From an uncultured Sphingomonas sp. (GTDB lineage: Bacteria; Pseudomonadota; Alphaproteobacteria; Sphingomonadales; Sphingomonadaceae): a stretch of DNA of 55,769 bases. The first letter of the stretch is position 1. The number at the start of each line of letters is the position of its first letter. Positions 1-9,582 of this stretch are shown one piece after another. The notes beneath the pieces are model-generated. The model saw only the letters and a list, made by a program, of their open reading frames with translations, did not search any database and was not told the DNA's origin. The stretch covers positions 1 to 55,769 of the forward strand of contig NZ_CALMAW010000036.1 of NCBI RefSeq assembly GCF_937859915.1, written 5' to 3'. A program made the position numbers and the translations under genes.

Positions 1-113
1 GTCGCGGCCTGGCTCGGCGTCGCGGCCGGCGTCGTCGGCGCCTGCGCCAGCGCGGCGGCCGGCAGCAGCAGCAGAGCGCCGCCCAGCAGAAGCCTCTTGC
101 GGATCATGGTCAT
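1..113 (-). CDS. Exported protein, N-terminal part only
   Basis: Only the first ~37 codons lie in the window; the gene continues past the left edge. The reading begins MTMIRKRLLLGG, followed by a Leu/Ala-rich core and an ALAQA-type signal peptidase I site, then an Ala/Pro/Thr-rich stretch. This is a textbook Sec signal peptide, so the product is probably periplasmic or outer membrane. An AAGAAGGG ribosome-binding site precedes the ATG at 113; a second in-frame ATG lies at 107. Function cannot be told from this part. Confidence 0.6.
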   Translation of the reverse strand, partial: MTMIRKRLLLGGALLLLPAAALAQAPTTPAATPSQAA

Positions 114-222
114 AATCGAACCCTTCTTCCTGTATCTCGGGCGGCATCGTCGACGACGCGCCGCGACCGAACCAACGGATCGCGCCCGAAACGGTTTCGT
201 TTCCGGTCCGCGCGCCTCGGCG

Positions 223-663
223 TCACTCGAGCCCGGTCAGCATCTTCTCGATCTCGGGCACCGGGTGGCCGGTCACATCCTTGGCGATCTCGCGCCGCAT
301 CCGCTTCTCGACCTCGGGGTGCAGCGACTTGCGCAGCTGACCCAAGGTCTGCGGTGGCGCGACGAGGATCAGGTCCTGATATTCGTTCGCCAGTGCGCCG
401 CGGCGCAGCTCGTCCGCGGTCTCCGCGGCGAACCGGCTCGCCTCGACCTCATGCGCGTCGGCTGAGGGCAGCGCGCCGCCACCCGATACGGGCGACGAGG
501 CGCGGCCCTGCGAATCGGTAACGTGGCGGCGGGTTTCCGGATTGGCGTCCTCGGCAGCGCCGACGACGACGAGGTTGAGCGTGTCGGCGCCGCCCTGGTT
601 GCGGAAGAACAGCCGCTTGCGGCCATCGGTGACGAGCACCAGGCTGTCGGTGGGAATACGCAT
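223..663 (-). CDS. Host-attachment-like protein (AtsE / baeRF-type family)
   Basis: 146 residues. The N-terminus [20 protein letters not shown] is typical of the small alphaproteobacterial 'protein required for attachment to host cells' family, related to archaeal eRF1-like folds. The C-terminal half ([15 protein letters not shown], then [13 protein letters not shown]) matches the usual pattern of that family: a short strand and loop followed by a charged helix. The start at 663 was chosen because the longer upstream reading overlaps serS and has no family resemblance. It diverges from serS with ~90 bases between starts. The biochemical role of the family is not established; the attachment name is historical. 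Confidence 0.75.
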   Translation of the reverse strand: MRIPTDSLVLVTDGRKRLFFRNQGGADTLNLVVVGAAEDANPETRRHVTDSQGRASSPVSGGGALPSADAHEVEASRFAAETADELRRGALANEYQDLILVAPPQTLGQLRKSLHPEVEKRMRREIAKDVTGHPVPEIEKMLTGLE

Positions 664-753
664 CGGCTTCTCCTGTCGCCGGTTGAATGGCAGACCAACG
701 CCGCCGTCCGGCCAGGGTTGCGAAGCCGCCACGTGCCCGCCATAGCCACGAAC

Positions 754-2049
754 ATGCACGACATCCGCCTGCTCCGCGACGATCCCGCCGCCTTCGCCAC
801 CGCCCTGCAACGCCGCGGCACCGCCTTCGATGCGGCCGCTTTTGCCGATCTCGACGGGCAGCGCCGCGCCGCCGCACTCGCCGCCGAAAACGCGCAGGCC
901 GAGCGCAACACGCTCTCCAAGCAGATAGGCCAGGCGTTCTCCAAAGGCGACCGGGCGGGCGGCGAGGCGCTGCAGGCGCGCGTTGCCGACCTCAAGGACA
1001 TCATCGCCGCCGAGGAAGCGCGCGACGCCGATCTCGGGGCGCAGGTCGAGGCGCTGCTGGCGGGGCTGCCCAACCGCGCCGCCGCCGACGTCCCCGAAGG
1101 CGCCGACGAGGACGGCAACGTCATCGTCAAACATTGGGGCGAGGCGACCGATCTCGGCTTCGCTGCCAGGGAGCATGACGATATCGGACGCGCGCTCGGC
1201 ATGGATTTCGACGCCGCCGCCACCGTCTCGGGCGCGCGCTTCGTCTATCTCAAGGGGCCGATCGCCCGCCTCAATCGCGCGCTTGGCCAGTATATGCTGG
1301 ATCACCAGACCCAGCAGCATGGCTATACCGAAGTGGCACCGCCGCTGCTGGTGCGCACCGAGGCGCTGTTCGGCACCGGCCAGCTTCCCAAATTCGCCGA
1401 CGACCTGTTCCAGACCGGCGACGGACGCTGGCTGATCCCGACCGCCGAGGTCAGCCTTACCAACTATGTCCGCGAGCAAATCCTGCCCGAGCAGACGCTG
1501 CCGCTGCGCTTCACCGCGCTCACCGACTGCTTCCGTGCCGAAGCCGGCGCCGCCGGCCGCGACACGCGCGGGATGATCCGCCAGCATCAATTCGAGAAGG
1601 TCGAGCTGGTTTCGATCGTCGCCCCGGAACACTCCGACGCCGAGCATGAGCGAATGACGCTGGCCGCCGAAAGCGTGCTCGAGGCGCTCGGCCTTCCTTA
1701 TCGTCGGATGCTGCTGTGCACCGGCGACATGGGCTTTTCCGCCGCCCGCACGTTCGATCTCGAAGTCTGGCTTCCCGGTCAGCAGCGCTATCGCGAGATC
1801 TCGTCCTGCTCGACCTGCACCGATTTTCAGGCGCGCCGGATGAACACGCGCTTCCGCCCCGCAACGGCGGATGCCGCAGGCAAGAAGGCAGCGACGCGCT
1901 TCGTCCACACGCTCAACGGCTCGGGCCTCGCGGTCGGTCGCACGCTCGTGGCGGTGATCGAGAATTACCAGACCGCCGAGGGCGCGGTACGCGTGCCGGA
2001 TGTGCTGCTGCCGTACATGGGCGGGATCACGCTCATCGAGCCTGCCTGA
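754..2049 (+). CDS. serS: Seryl-tRNA synthetase
   Basis: 431 residues, close to the usual ~425 for bacterial SerRS. It charges tRNA-Ser with serine in the cytosol. The N-terminal ~100 residues form the long antiparallel coiled-coil arm (Glu/Arg/Ala heptads around [17 protein letters not shown]) that grips the tRNA. The class II catalytic core follows, with motif 2 ([20 protein letters not shown]), the QFEKVELV segment, and motif 3 near the end ([18 protein letters not shown]). Start ATG at 754 gives [11 protein letters not shown], the normal SerRS N-terminus; the reading is open further upstream but that part is unrelated. surE follows on the same strand after ~100 bases. Confidence 0.97.
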   Translation: MHDIRLLRDDPAAFATALQRRGTAFDAAAFADLDGQRRAAALAAENAQAERNTLSKQIGQAFSKGDRAGGEALQARVADLKDIIAAEEARDADLGAQVEALLAGLPNRAAADVPEGADEDGNVIVKHWGEATDLGFAAREHDDIGRALGMDFDAAATVSGARFVYLKGPIARLNRALGQYMLDHQTQQHGYTEVAPPLLVRTEALFGTGQLPKFADDLFQTGDGRWLIPTAEVSLTNYVREQILPEQTLPLRFTALTDCFRAEAGAAGRDTRGMIRQHQFEKVELVSIVAPEHSDAEHERMTLAAESVLEALGLPYRRMLLCTGDMGFSAARTFDLEVWLPGQQRYREISSCSTCTDFQARRMNTRFRPATADAAGKKAATRFVHTLNGSGLAVGRTLVAVIENYQTAEGAVRVPDVLLPYMGGITLIEPA

Positions 2050-2152
2050 CCCTGATATCCCCGTTCGCACCGGGCGATGTCGAGGCATGGCGGTCGAGCG
2101 GGGCGCGCGGATACACGCCGCGGGCTCGCTCGGAACGAACAAAAGGGACAAT

Positions 2153-2911
2153 ATGCGCATCCTTGTCACCAATGACGACGGCATCCACGCCACCGGCCTC
2201 AAGGTCGCCGAAGCGATCGCGCAGCAGTTCAGCGATGACGTCTGGGTGGTCGCGCCGTCGGAGGAGCAGTCCGGCGCCGGTCATTCGCTCACCCTCACCC
2301 GCCCGCTACGCCTGCGCCGCCATGACGATAGGCGCTTCTCGGTCAGCGGTACGCCGACCGATTCGGTGATGATGGGCCTTCTCGAGGTGCTCGACGGCCC
2401 GCCCGACCTCATCCTCTCCGGCGTCAATCGAGGCGCCAATCTTGGCGAGGACGTGACCTATTCGGGAACCGTCGCCGCCGCGATGGAGGGTGCGCTCGCG
2501 GGCGTCCGCTCGATTGCGCTAAGCCAGGTCTATGCGCGCGAGGGCGCGGGCGACGCGGTGCCGTTCGCCACCGCCGAAGCGTGGGGTGAACGCGCGATCC
2601 GGCCGCTGCTCGACATGCCGTTTGCGCCCGGCACGCTGGTCAACATCAACTTCCCGGCTGTGCCCGCCGACGCGGTCAAGGGTATCCGCGTCGTCGCCCA
2701 GGGCGTGCGCGACTATGGACGCGCGAGCATGGTCAAGAAGCGCGATCCGCGCGGCTTCCCCTATTACTGGCTGTCCTTCCACGGCGTCGTCCAGACCAGC
2801 GGGCACGACACCGATTTAGAGGCGGTCGCCGACGGCTATGTCGCGGTGACTCCGTTGCATCTCGATCTAACCTGCCGCGATGTCATGACGTCACTCGCCG
2901 ACCGCTATTGA
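2153..2911 (+). CDS. surE: 5'/3'-nucleotidase SurE
   Basis: 252 residues, normal for SurE, a metal-dependent nucleoside monophosphate phosphatase. The N-terminal MRILVTNDDGIHATGL carries the Asp-Asp pair that binds the divalent metal; PSEEQSGAGHSLT and LSGVNRGANLGEDVTYSGTVAAA supply further conserved Ser/Asn ligands. The start at 2153 follows an AAAAGGGA ribosome-binding site. An NlpD-like LysM lipoprotein lies next downstream, echoing the surE-(pcm)-nlpD order known in other proteobacteria; pcm is absent here. Confidence 0.96.
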   Translation: MRILVTNDDGIHATGLKVAEAIAQQFSDDVWVVAPSEEQSGAGHSLTLTRPLRLRRHDDRRFSVSGTPTDSVMMGLLEVLDGPPDLILSGVNRGANLGEDVTYSGTVAAAMEGALAGVRSIALSQVYAREGAGDAVPFATAEAWGERAIRPLLDMPFAPGTLVNINFPAVPADAVKGIRVVAQGVRDYGRASMVKKRDPRGFPYYWLSFHGVVQTSGHDTDLEAVADGYVAVTPLHLDLTCRDVMTSLADRY

Positions 2912-2966
2912 TCGCGGGCCATCCGTCAGCGTAAGGCCGTTCACGGGGAAATAGCGGGGGTTATGG

Positions 2967-4103
2967 ATGACGTCGCGTGGCGTTCATCGGTGGCGGGGAC
3001 GTGTGGTCGCGGCGGTAGCGCTGGCGGCGACGAGCGGCTGCATTCCGCACCATGCGCCGCCCGAAGACTATGGTCGTCTCGCCACTCCCACCGACACCCA
3101 ACGCCCTGCGCCATCGCACGGACAGCCGCGGTACGACCGTGACGTACGCGAGCCGGGCGTTCGGACCGCCACGCTGCCCGGTTCCGTCGGTCAGCCGACG
3201 CCCGCCTGGGTCGCCGAGAAGGTCCTGCCCGACGCGCAGACGATCGTCGATACGACATACGTCGTGAAGCCCGGCGATACGCTGCGCGCGATCGGCAACC
3301 GCACCGGTGCCGGCTCGGAGGCGATCGCGCGCGCCAACGCGCTGACCGCGCCCTTCGCGGTACGCACCGGCCAGCGGCTCAAGATCCCGGGCGGCCGCTA
3401 TCATCTCGTCCGCCAGGGCCAGACCGGCGTCGCGATCGCGCGTGCTTATGGCATCGGCTGGTCGACCGTGGCGGACCTCAACGATCTCCAGCCGCCCTAC
3501 ATTCTTCGCAATGGCGAGCGGCTGTTGCTGCCGAGCGCGGCCGAGACCGCCCGGATGACGCCCGAGCAGCGTGCGCAGGCGTTCAGCCTCGACATCGACG
3601 ACCTTGCAACCGGCTCCGAGCCCGCCATTCCCGCGCATGAGGCGCCCAAGGCCGCGACCGCGACGCCGAGGAAGCCCCTCCACGCCGACGTCGCGGTGGC
3701 CACCCCCGCCGCGTTCACCGGGCGGTTCCAGTGGCCGCTGACCGGCGAGATCATCGGCAGGTTCGGCCCTGCCGGCGACGGCCGTCGCAACGACGGAATC
3801 AACATCGCGGCCGATCGCGGCGAAGACATCCATGCCGCCGCCGATGGCGTCGTCGCCTATGCAGGCTCGGCGATCGCGGTCTATGGCGGACTCATCCTGA
3901 TCAAGCATGGCGACGGCTGGATCACCGCCTATGGCCACGCCGAACAGCTGCTCGTCACGCGCGGTCAGAGCGTCAAGCGCGGCGAGGTGATCGGCCATGC
4001 CGGCGCCACCGGCTCGGTCAACCGCCCGCAGCTTCATTTCGAGATCCGCAACAAACGCACCCCGGTCGATCCGTTGCGCTATCTGCCGACGTCGCAGCGC
4101 TAA
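2967..4103 (+). CDS. LysM/M23 lipoprotein, NlpD-like amidase activator
   Basis: 378 residues. The N-terminus has a hydrophobic segment ending in ATSGC, a lipobox-like site, so it is probably a lipoprotein. Two LysM peptidoglycan-binding repeats follow (TYVVKPGDTLRAIG at ~95 and YHLVRQGQTGVAIA at ~145). The C-terminal M23/LytM domain starts near residue 255. Its first zinc motif, normally HxGxD, reads NDGINIA, so the first His and the Asp are lost, while YGH and LHFEIR are kept. Known LytM factors such as E. coli NlpD are similarly degenerate and activate amidases rather than cutting peptidoglycan; by inference this is a cell-division or cell-wall regulator. Location after surE supports the NlpD reading. 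Confidence 0.85.
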   Translation: MTSRGVHRWRGRVVAAVALAATSGCIPHHAPPEDYGRLATPTDTQRPAPSHGQPRYDRDVREPGVRTATLPGSVGQPTPAWVAEKVLPDAQTIVDTTYVVKPGDTLRAIGNRTGAGSEAIARANALTAPFAVRTGQRLKIPGGRYHLVRQGQTGVAIARAYGIGWSTVADLNDLQPPYILRNGERLLLPSAAETARMTPEQRAQAFSLDIDDLATGSEPAIPAHEAPKAATATPRKPLHADVAVATPAAFTGRFQWPLTGEIIGRFGPAGDGRRNDGINIAADRGEDIHAAADGVVAYAGSAIAVYGGLILIKHGDGWITAYGHAEQLLVTRGQSVKRGEVIGHAGATGSVNRPQLHFEIRNKRTPVDPLRYLPTSQR

Positions 4104-4108
4104 TCCGG

Positions 4109-5284
4109 ATGACGATGGCCGCGTTCACTTACGCGACGATGCTGATCGTCACCCTGATCATGGCGGGTGCGATGGCGATCGCCTGGGCGAGCTTCGGGCG
4201 GCCCCGCCACGCGCTGAGCTGGTCGATCGCCTATGCGCTCTACGGACTTGAACTGGTGCTGATGGCGACGATATCGTCGGTCGCCGAGCCGGGGCGGTCG
4301 GTGCTGTGGTCGCTGGCGCTGCTCGCGATCCTGATCGCTGCGGCCTTGCTTGCCGTCGGAGCGCGCCAGCGTGCGGGCCTGCCCGACTGGCGACGACGGT
4401 TTGCGGCGATGATCGGCGTGATGTTCGGCGCGACGCTGCTGGTCCGGCTGATCCCGGCGGCGCTGCCCTTCACGTCGCTCGCCTCGAGCCTGTTCACGCT
4501 GGTCATGCTGCAGATCGTGATTGCCGCGATCCGCCCGCGCGGACGCCGCCCCGATGCCGCCGAATGGGCGCTGATCGGCACGCTCGCGGCCTTCTCGCTG
4601 TACGAGATCGCGTTCATCGCCGTCCGGCTGGCAAGTTGCCTTCATCCCGAGAATGCCGGGCTGCGTGCGGCCTATACCAACATCTATTTGATCGGTCTGG
4701 TGCCGGTTTTCGTCGCAAACGGCATTGCCGGCGTGCTGCTGCTCGCGTCGGATCTGGCGGTCCGGTTGCGGGCGCAGGCCTCGCACGATCCGCTGACCGG
4801 CATCCTCAACCGCCGCGGGTTCCACGAGGCGGCGCTGCGCGCGGTCGCCAATGGCCGGCGCCAGCGCCAGGCGATTGCCGTCGCGATCGCGGACATCGAC
4901 CATTTCAAGGCGATCAACGACCGGTTCGGCCACACCATGGGCGATCGCACGCTCCACTATATCTGTACGCGGCTTTCGAGCGGCCTGCGGGTCGAGGATC
5001 TGGTCGGGCGCGTCGGCGGCGAGGAGTTCGCGCTGCTGCTGGTCAATTCGACCGCCGAGCAGGCCGCACAGGCGATGGAGCGGATCCGGATCGAGGTCGC
5101 AGCCGGTTTCGCCGAGGACGGCGCCCCGGTGCCGGTGACGATCAGTTTCGGCGTCGCCTCGGTACTGATCGGCACCGGCAATGCGGAGACCGCGATGGCG
5201 GAGGCCTTCGACGAGGCGGACCGGGCGCTGTACCGTTCGAAGCTCGGCGGCCGCAACCGCACCACGCTCGCGGCGCTCGCCTGA
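4109..5284 (+). CDS. Membrane-bound GGDEF diguanylate cyclase
   Basis: 391 residues. The first ~220 residues hold about six hydrophobic membrane spans with no recognisable sensory family. The C-terminal ~165 residues are a GGDEF domain: HDPLTGILNRRGF, then DIDHFKAINDRFGH (metal-binding Asp), and the active-site signature GGEEF, which is catalytically competent. It should make cyclic di-GMP from two GTP at the inner membrane. No RxxD inhibitory site is seen just before the signature. ATG at 4109 is taken as start; ATG at 4115 is an alternative. The gene begins five bases after the preceding stop, so the two may be co-transcribed. Confidence 0.9.
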   Translation: MTMAAFTYATMLIVTLIMAGAMAIAWASFGRPRHALSWSIAYALYGLELVLMATISSVAEPGRSVLWSLALLAILIAAALLAVGARQRAGLPDWRRRFAAMIGVMFGATLLVRLIPAALPFTSLASSLFTLVMLQIVIAAIRPRGRRPDAAEWALIGTLAAFSLYEIAFIAVRLASCLHPENAGLRAAYTNIYLIGLVPVFVANGIAGVLLLASDLAVRLRAQASHDPLTGILNRRGFHEAALRAVANGRRQRQAIAVAIADIDHFKAINDRFGHTMGDRTLHYICTRLSSGLRVEDLVGRVGGEEFALLLVNSTAEQAAQAMERIRIEVAAGFAEDGAPVPVTISFGVASVLIGTGNAETAMAEAFDEADRALYRSKLGGRNRTTLAALA

Positions 5285-5342
5285 GCGCTAGACGCGCGAC
5301 CCTAGCAAAATCGGCGGCGCTGCCCTATGTGCGCGCCCTCCC

Positions 5343-6671
5343 ATGGCAACCATCCTCCCCTCCCCGCCGAAAGTCGGCATGGTCTCGCTCGGCTGTCCGA
5401 AGAACCTCGTCGACAGCGAGCGGATTCTGACCAAGCTGCGCGCCGACGGCTATGCCATGTCGCCCGACTATGCCGGCGCCGACATCGTGCTGGTCAACAC
5501 CTGCGGCTTTCTCGATTCCGCCAAGGAAGAGAGCCTCGAGGCGATCGGCGAGGCGATCGCCGAGAATGGCCGGGTCATCGTTACCGGCTGCATGGGCAAG
5601 GAAGCCGAGACGATCCGCGCGCGCTTCCCCAATGTGCTCGCGGTCACCGGCGCGCATGAATATGAACAGGTCGTCGGCGCAGTCCACGAAGCGGCGCCGA
5701 TGCCGCCGAGCGCGTTTCTCAATCTCGTGCCCGAGCGCGACCTCAAGCTGACCCCGCGCCACTACTCCTATCTCAAGATTTCGGAGGGCTGCAACCATCG
5801 CTGCGCCTTCTGCATCATTCCCTCACTGCGCGGCGATCTGGTCAGCCGACGCCCCGACGCGATCCTGCGCGAGGCCGAGCGTCTGGTCGCCGCCGGCACG
5901 CGGGAACTGCTGGTGATCAGCCAGGACACCTCGGCCTACGGGCTCGACCTGCGCCATGCCAGCTGGCCGCTCAAGGGCGGCGGCGAGGTGCGCGCGCACA
6001 TGACCGACCTGTCGCGCGAACTCGGCAAGCTCGGCGCCTGGGTGCGGCTGCACTATGTCTACCCCTATCCGCATGTCGACCAGGTCATTCCGCTGATGGC
6101 CGAGGGGCTGATCCTCCCCTATCTCGACATTCCCTTCCAGCATGCCGCGCCCGCGGTGCTCAAGCGCATGAAGCGCCCGGCCAACGACGCCAAGGTGCTC
6201 GAACGGCTGCGCAGCTGGCGTGCGATCGCGCCCGACATCACGATCCGCTCGACCTTCGTTGTCGGCTTCCCCGGCGAGACGGAAGCGGATTTCCAGTATC
6301 TGCTAGACTGGCTCGACGAAGCGCAGCTCGACCGCGTCGGCGCGTTCCGCTTCGAGCCCGTCGAAGGCGCCGCGGCCAATGTCCTGCCCGACCAAGTGCC
6401 CGAGGCGGTCAAGGAAGAGCGCTACGCCCGGATCATGGAGAAGACCGCCGCAATCTCGGCAGCCAAGCTGCAGGCCAAGATCGGCCGCACGCTCGACGTG
6501 CTGATCGACGCGGCCGATGGGGACGGCGCCACCGGCCGCTCCAAGGCCGATGCACCCGAGATCGATGGCGAAGTGCATCTCCGCGACGCGGGGCATCTCG
6601 CGCAGGGCGACATCGTTCGCGTGCTGATCGAGGACGCCGACGAGCACGATCTGTTCGGGGTGGCGGTGTAA
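5343..6671 (+). CDS. rimO: Ribosomal protein S12 methylthiotransferase RimO
   Basis: 442 residues, usual for RimO, which methylthiolates the conserved Asp of ribosomal protein S12. The N-terminal UPF0004 domain starts [16 protein letters not shown] and has cluster cysteines at [13 protein letters not shown] and TGCMGK. The radical SAM core has CNHRCAFC (CxxxCxxC) around residue 150. A C-terminal TRAM domain follows ([19 protein letters not shown]). The Asn-Leu-Val-Asp after GCPK separates RimO from the tRNA enzyme MiaB. A strong hairpin lies ten bases after the stop. Confidence 0.96.
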   Translation: MATILPSPPKVGMVSLGCPKNLVDSERILTKLRADGYAMSPDYAGADIVLVNTCGFLDSAKEESLEAIGEAIAENGRVIVTGCMGKEAETIRARFPNVLAVTGAHEYEQVVGAVHEAAPMPPSAFLNLVPERDLKLTPRHYSYLKISEGCNHRCAFCIIPSLRGDLVSRRPDAILREAERLVAAGTRELLVISQDTSAYGLDLRHASWPLKGGGEVRAHMTDLSRELGKLGAWVRLHYVYPYPHVDQVIPLMAEGLILPYLDIPFQHAAPAVLKRMKRPANDAKVLERLRSWRAIAPDITIRSTFVVGFPGETEADFQYLLDWLDEAQLDRVGAFRFEPVEGAAANVLPDQVPEAVKEERYARIMEKTAAISAAKLQAKIGRTLDVLIDAADGDGATGRSKADAPEIDGEVHLRDAGHLAQGDIVRVLIEDADEHDLFGVAV

Positions 6672-6680
6672 TCTCCTGAT

Positions 6681-6821
6681 CCTCCCCATGCGAAGCATGG
6701 GGAGGGGGACCGCCGGCGCAGCCGGTGGTGGAGGGGAAGCGTCCACGCGCTGCGCTTGGAGCGGCCGCCCCTCCACCCCTCGCTGCGCGAGCGGTCCGCC
6801 TCCCCATCTGCGTTGGGGAGG
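6681..6821. repeat. Composite palindromic intergenic repeat
   Basis: The unit opens with a perfect 11-base inverted repeat, CCTCCCCATGC-GAA-GCATGGGGAGG (6681-6705). It ends with a related one, CCTCCCCA-TCTGCGT-TGGGGAGG (6799-6821). Between them are further complementary blocks (GGTGGAGGGG against CCCCTCCACC), so the whole element can fold into a nested cruciform or RNA structure. This resembles dispersed REP/MITE-like elements of sphingomonads. The first hairpin could also end rimO transcription, though no T-run follows. Confidence 0.65.
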
Positions 6822-6860
6822 ATGGATGACGCCGCCCGCTTCGCGCGTTAACGATAGCCT

Positions 6861-8258
6861 ATGACCGATTTCTCCTCGCTTCTTATCCCCGATCGCGGCC
6901 AGCCCGGCCATGTCGTCCACCTCGTCCGCGCCGACGGCTTCGATGCGTGGCTGACCGCACAGACCGAGCGTGTCCGCGCCGCGGCGGCGGCGGCGCGCTT
7001 CACCGCCAAACCCGGCACCTTCGCACTGATCCCCGGCAACAAGGCCGACGAATGGTCCGCAGCGCTCGGCATGCCCGACACCCCCGGGCCGTGGGATCTG
7101 GCGCCCGCCGTCGCCAAGCTGCCCGAGGGCCACTATCGCCTCTCCGACCCGACGCCCGGCGCCGCCGCGCTCGGCTGGCTGCTCGCGCACCACCGGTTCG
7201 ATCGCTACAAGCAAGGCGAGCCGGTACCCCAGCGCGTGCTGCTCACCGGCGACCCCGCGCGGATCGACGAGACGGTCGCGCTGGCCGCCGCGGTCGCAAT
7301 GGTCCGTGACCTGGTCGACACGCCTGCCAATGACATGGGGCCCGCGGAGCTGCAGGGTGCGGTCGAGGACCTCGCCAACGCGCATGGCGCCAGCACCCGC
7401 ACCATTCGCGGGGCGACGCTGGAGAGCGACTATCCGATGATCGCCGCGGTCGGGCGCGCCGCCGTTGCCGCGCGTGCGCCGCGCCTGATCGAGCTCGACT
7501 GGGGCGACCTCGCGCATCCGCGCATCGCGATCGTCGGCAAGGGCGTCTGCTTCGATACCGGCGGGCTCGACATCAAGCCGTCGTCGGGCATGCGGATGAT
7601 GAAGAAGGACATGGGCGGCGCCGCGCACGCGCTGGCGCTCGCCGACCTGATCATGCGCCGGCGGCTGCCGGTGCGGCTGCACCTGCTGATCCCCGCGGTC
7701 GAGAATGCGATCGCGGGCGACGCAATGCGGCCCGGCGACATTCTGGCGTCGCGCAAGGGCCTGAGCGTCGAGATCACCAATACCGACGCCGAAGGCCGCC
7801 TCATTCTGGGCGACGCACTGACCAAGGCGGCCGAGGGCGAGGCCGGCGTGAAGCCCGAACTCATTCTCGACTTCGCGACGTTGACCGGCGCGGCACGCGT
7901 CGCGCTCGGCCCCGACCTGCCGGCGCTGCTCGCCAATGATGACTCGCTCGCCGATGCGCTGCTCGCCGCCGGCGAGGCGGTTGCCGATCCGCTGTGGCGG
8001 CTGCCCTTGTGGGCGCCCTATCGCGAGATGATGAAGTCCGACGTCGCCGATCTCAACAACGCGCCCGACGGTGGCTTTGCCGGTACGATTACCGCCGCGC
8101 TGTTCCTCGAAAAATTCGTGCCTGCCGACCAGCCTTGGGCGCATCTCGACACCTTCGCCTGGATGCCGTCGGCCAAGCCCGGCCGGCCCAAGGGCGGCGA
8201 GGCGCTCGGGCTGCGCGCCGCGTGGGCGATGCTCAGCGCGCGCTACCTGGCTGCATGA
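6861..8258 (+). CDS. Leucyl aminopeptidase family protein (M17)
   Basis: 465 residues. The C-terminal catalytic domain carries the M17 hallmark NTDAEGRLILGDAL, the metal-binding KGVCFDTGGLDIKPS and the MKKDMGGAAHALALA segment. These supply the Lys, Asp and Glu ligands for the two-metal site that removes N-terminal residues from peptides. The N-terminal ~165 residues are the variable domain. Several M17 paralogues exist per genome in this group, so pepA is not assigned. It is flanked by the palindromic repeat upstream and a marR gene ~110 bases downstream. Confidence 0.92.
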   Translation: MTDFSSLLIPDRGQPGHVVHLVRADGFDAWLTAQTERVRAAAAAARFTAKPGTFALIPGNKADEWSAALGMPDTPGPWDLAPAVAKLPEGHYRLSDPTPGAAALGWLLAHHRFDRYKQGEPVPQRVLLTGDPARIDETVALAAAVAMVRDLVDTPANDMGPAELQGAVEDLANAHGASTRTIRGATLESDYPMIAAVGRAAVAARAPRLIELDWGDLAHPRIAIVGKGVCFDTGGLDIKPSSGMRMMKKDMGGAAHALALADLIMRRRLPVRLHLLIPAVENAIAGDAMRPGDILASRKGLSVEITNTDAEGRLILGDALTKAAEGEAGVKPELILDFATLTGAARVALGPDLPALLANDDSLADALLAAGEAVADPLWRLPLWAPYREMMKSDVADLNNAPDGGFAGTITAALFLEKFVPADQPWAHLDTFAWMPSAKPGRPKGGEALGLRAAWAMLSARYLAA

Positions 8259-8369
8259 CGCCATTGATCGCACGCTGTTTTTTACGGAATGGAAACGATC
8301 GGCCTGCTCGCGTGTTTTTCCCTGTAAGTCGAGCGGCTACCGCCGCTTGGATCATGGGACATCGAGCGC

Positions 8370-8729
8370 GTGAAAACCGATATGCTCAGTCAATGGATGG
8401 ATACGCTGGTCGCCTATGTGCGCTCGGGCGAGGCCGATCTCACCAACCGGCAGATGGCGCTGCTGCTCGTCGTTTACCGGACCACCGGACCGCACACGGT
8501 ACGCGGGCTCGCGGCGGTGCTGGGGGTATCGAAACCCGTGGTCACGCGCGCCTTGAACACTTTGGGTCGGCTCGGCTATCTGCGGCGCGAACGCGACGAA
8601 CGCGATCGTCGCAACATCTTCGTTACGCGCACCAGCCGGGGAGCGGAATTTCTTGAAGGCTTCAAGGGCCTCATCGCCGGCAAGGAACGCCGTCGCGCTC
8701 CCGCACTCGGCCAGCCGGCGCTCGCCTGA
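8370..8729 (+). CDS. MarR-family transcriptional regulator
   Basis: 119 residues from a GTG at 8370 (ATG at 8382 is an alternative). The winged helix-turn-helix reads TNRQMALLLVVYR, then VRGLAAVLGVSKPVVTRALNTLGRLGYLRRERDERDRRNIFVT, with the Asp-Arg wing typical of MarR. It is shorter than usual (~140) and lacks much of the dimerising C-terminal helix. Its 3' end overlaps the start region of the NlpC/P60 gene, suggesting translational coupling. The ligand and targets are unknown. Confidence 0.82.
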   Translation: MKTDMLSQWMDTLVAYVRSGEADLTNRQMALLLVVYRTTGPHTVRGLAAVLGVSKPVVTRALNTLGRLGYLRRERDERDRRNIFVTRTSRGAEFLEGFKGLIAGKERRRAPALGQPALA

Positions 8730-9582
8730 CCGATTCAGTCTGGCGGGGCCGTCCGCGAACCTCGACCGTCGCATCCACGCGATCCGCGGCGACGTGGCGG
8801 ACGTGGCGCTCGCTGATCGCGTGTTCGCCCCCCATTATGCCTGCCCGCTGGACCACGGCTGCCTGACCGCAACGGCACCGTTGCGGGCGGCCCCCTCGCG
8901 CGACGCGGTTGCCGTTTCCGAAGTTCTGCGCGGCGAGTGTTTCGCGGTGGTCGACGCCAGCGGCGACTGGGCCTGGGGCTATACTCGACACGACGGCTAT
9001 GTCGGCTATGTCGAACTGTCCGCGCTCGGCGAGACCTGCGGCGCGAGCCATGTCGTCGCGACACCCGCCGCCCTGATCTTCGCCGCGCCGGACATCAAGG
9101 CGCCGCTGCTCGGGCGGCTGCCGATGGGCGCCCGGATGGCCGCCCACGAGGACGGCGCGTTCGTCGCCATCGCGGAGGGCGGCTTCGTGCATGTCCGCCA
9201 TGTCGCGCCCATCGACATACCGGCCGAGGATTTCGTCGCCGTCGCGGCGCAACTGACCGGCACGCCCTATCGCTGGGGCGGACGATCGGGCGACGGCATC
9301 GATTGTTCGGGGCTGGTCCAGCTCGCGCTCGGCTTTGCCGGGATCTCGGCGCCGCGCGACAGCGACCAGCAGGCGGCACTCGGCAGCGCACTCGACGACG
9401 GCGCACCGCGCCAGCGTGGCGATCTCGTCTTTTTGCCCGGCCATGTCGGCATCATGGCGAGCGATACCGCGCTGCTCCACGCCAATGCGCATTGGATGCG
9501 CGTTGTCACCGAGCCTCTCGCTGACGTGTTGGCGCGCCAACCCAAGGACGGCGGCATCACCGCGACCAGGAGAATGCTATGA
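8653..9582 (+). CDS. NlpC/P60 endopeptidase with SH3-like domains
   Basis: About 309 residues if started at the TTG at 8653. The family N-terminus is recognised from AGPSANLDRRIHAIRGDVAD, and no ATG or GTG precedes that stretch in frame, so the start is uncertain. The middle holds two SH3-like stretches (WAWGYTRHDGYVGYV). The C-terminal NlpC/P60 domain has the catalytic Cys in DGIDCSGLVQLAL and the His in FLPGHVGIMAS. Such enzymes cut peptidoglycan stem peptides, but no signal peptide is visible. Its stop overlaps the argC start by four bases (ATGA). Confidence 0.85.
   Translation: MKASRASSPARNAVALPHSASRRSPDRFSLAGPSANLDRRIHAIRGDVADVALADRVFAPHYACPLDHGCLTATAPLRAAPSRDAVAVSEVLRGECFAVVDASGDWAWGYTRHDGYVGYVELSALGETCGASHVVATPAALIFAAPDIKAPLLGRLPMGARMAAHEDGAFVAIAEGGFVHVRHVAPIDIPAEDFVAVAAQLTGTPYRWGGRSGDGIDCSGLVQLALGFAGISAPRDSDQQAALGSALDDGAPRQRGDLVFLPGHVGIMASDTALLHANAHWMRVVTEPLADVLARQPKDGGITATRRML

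Noticed and set aside
223-2202. 659-residue minus-strand reading over serS
   Set aside because: Only its last 146 residues are protein-like; the rest is the shadow of serS in GC-rich DNA.
6303-8273. 656-residue minus-strand reading opposite rimO and the aminopeptidase
   Set aside because: No motif or ribosome-binding site; both opposite genes are well supported.
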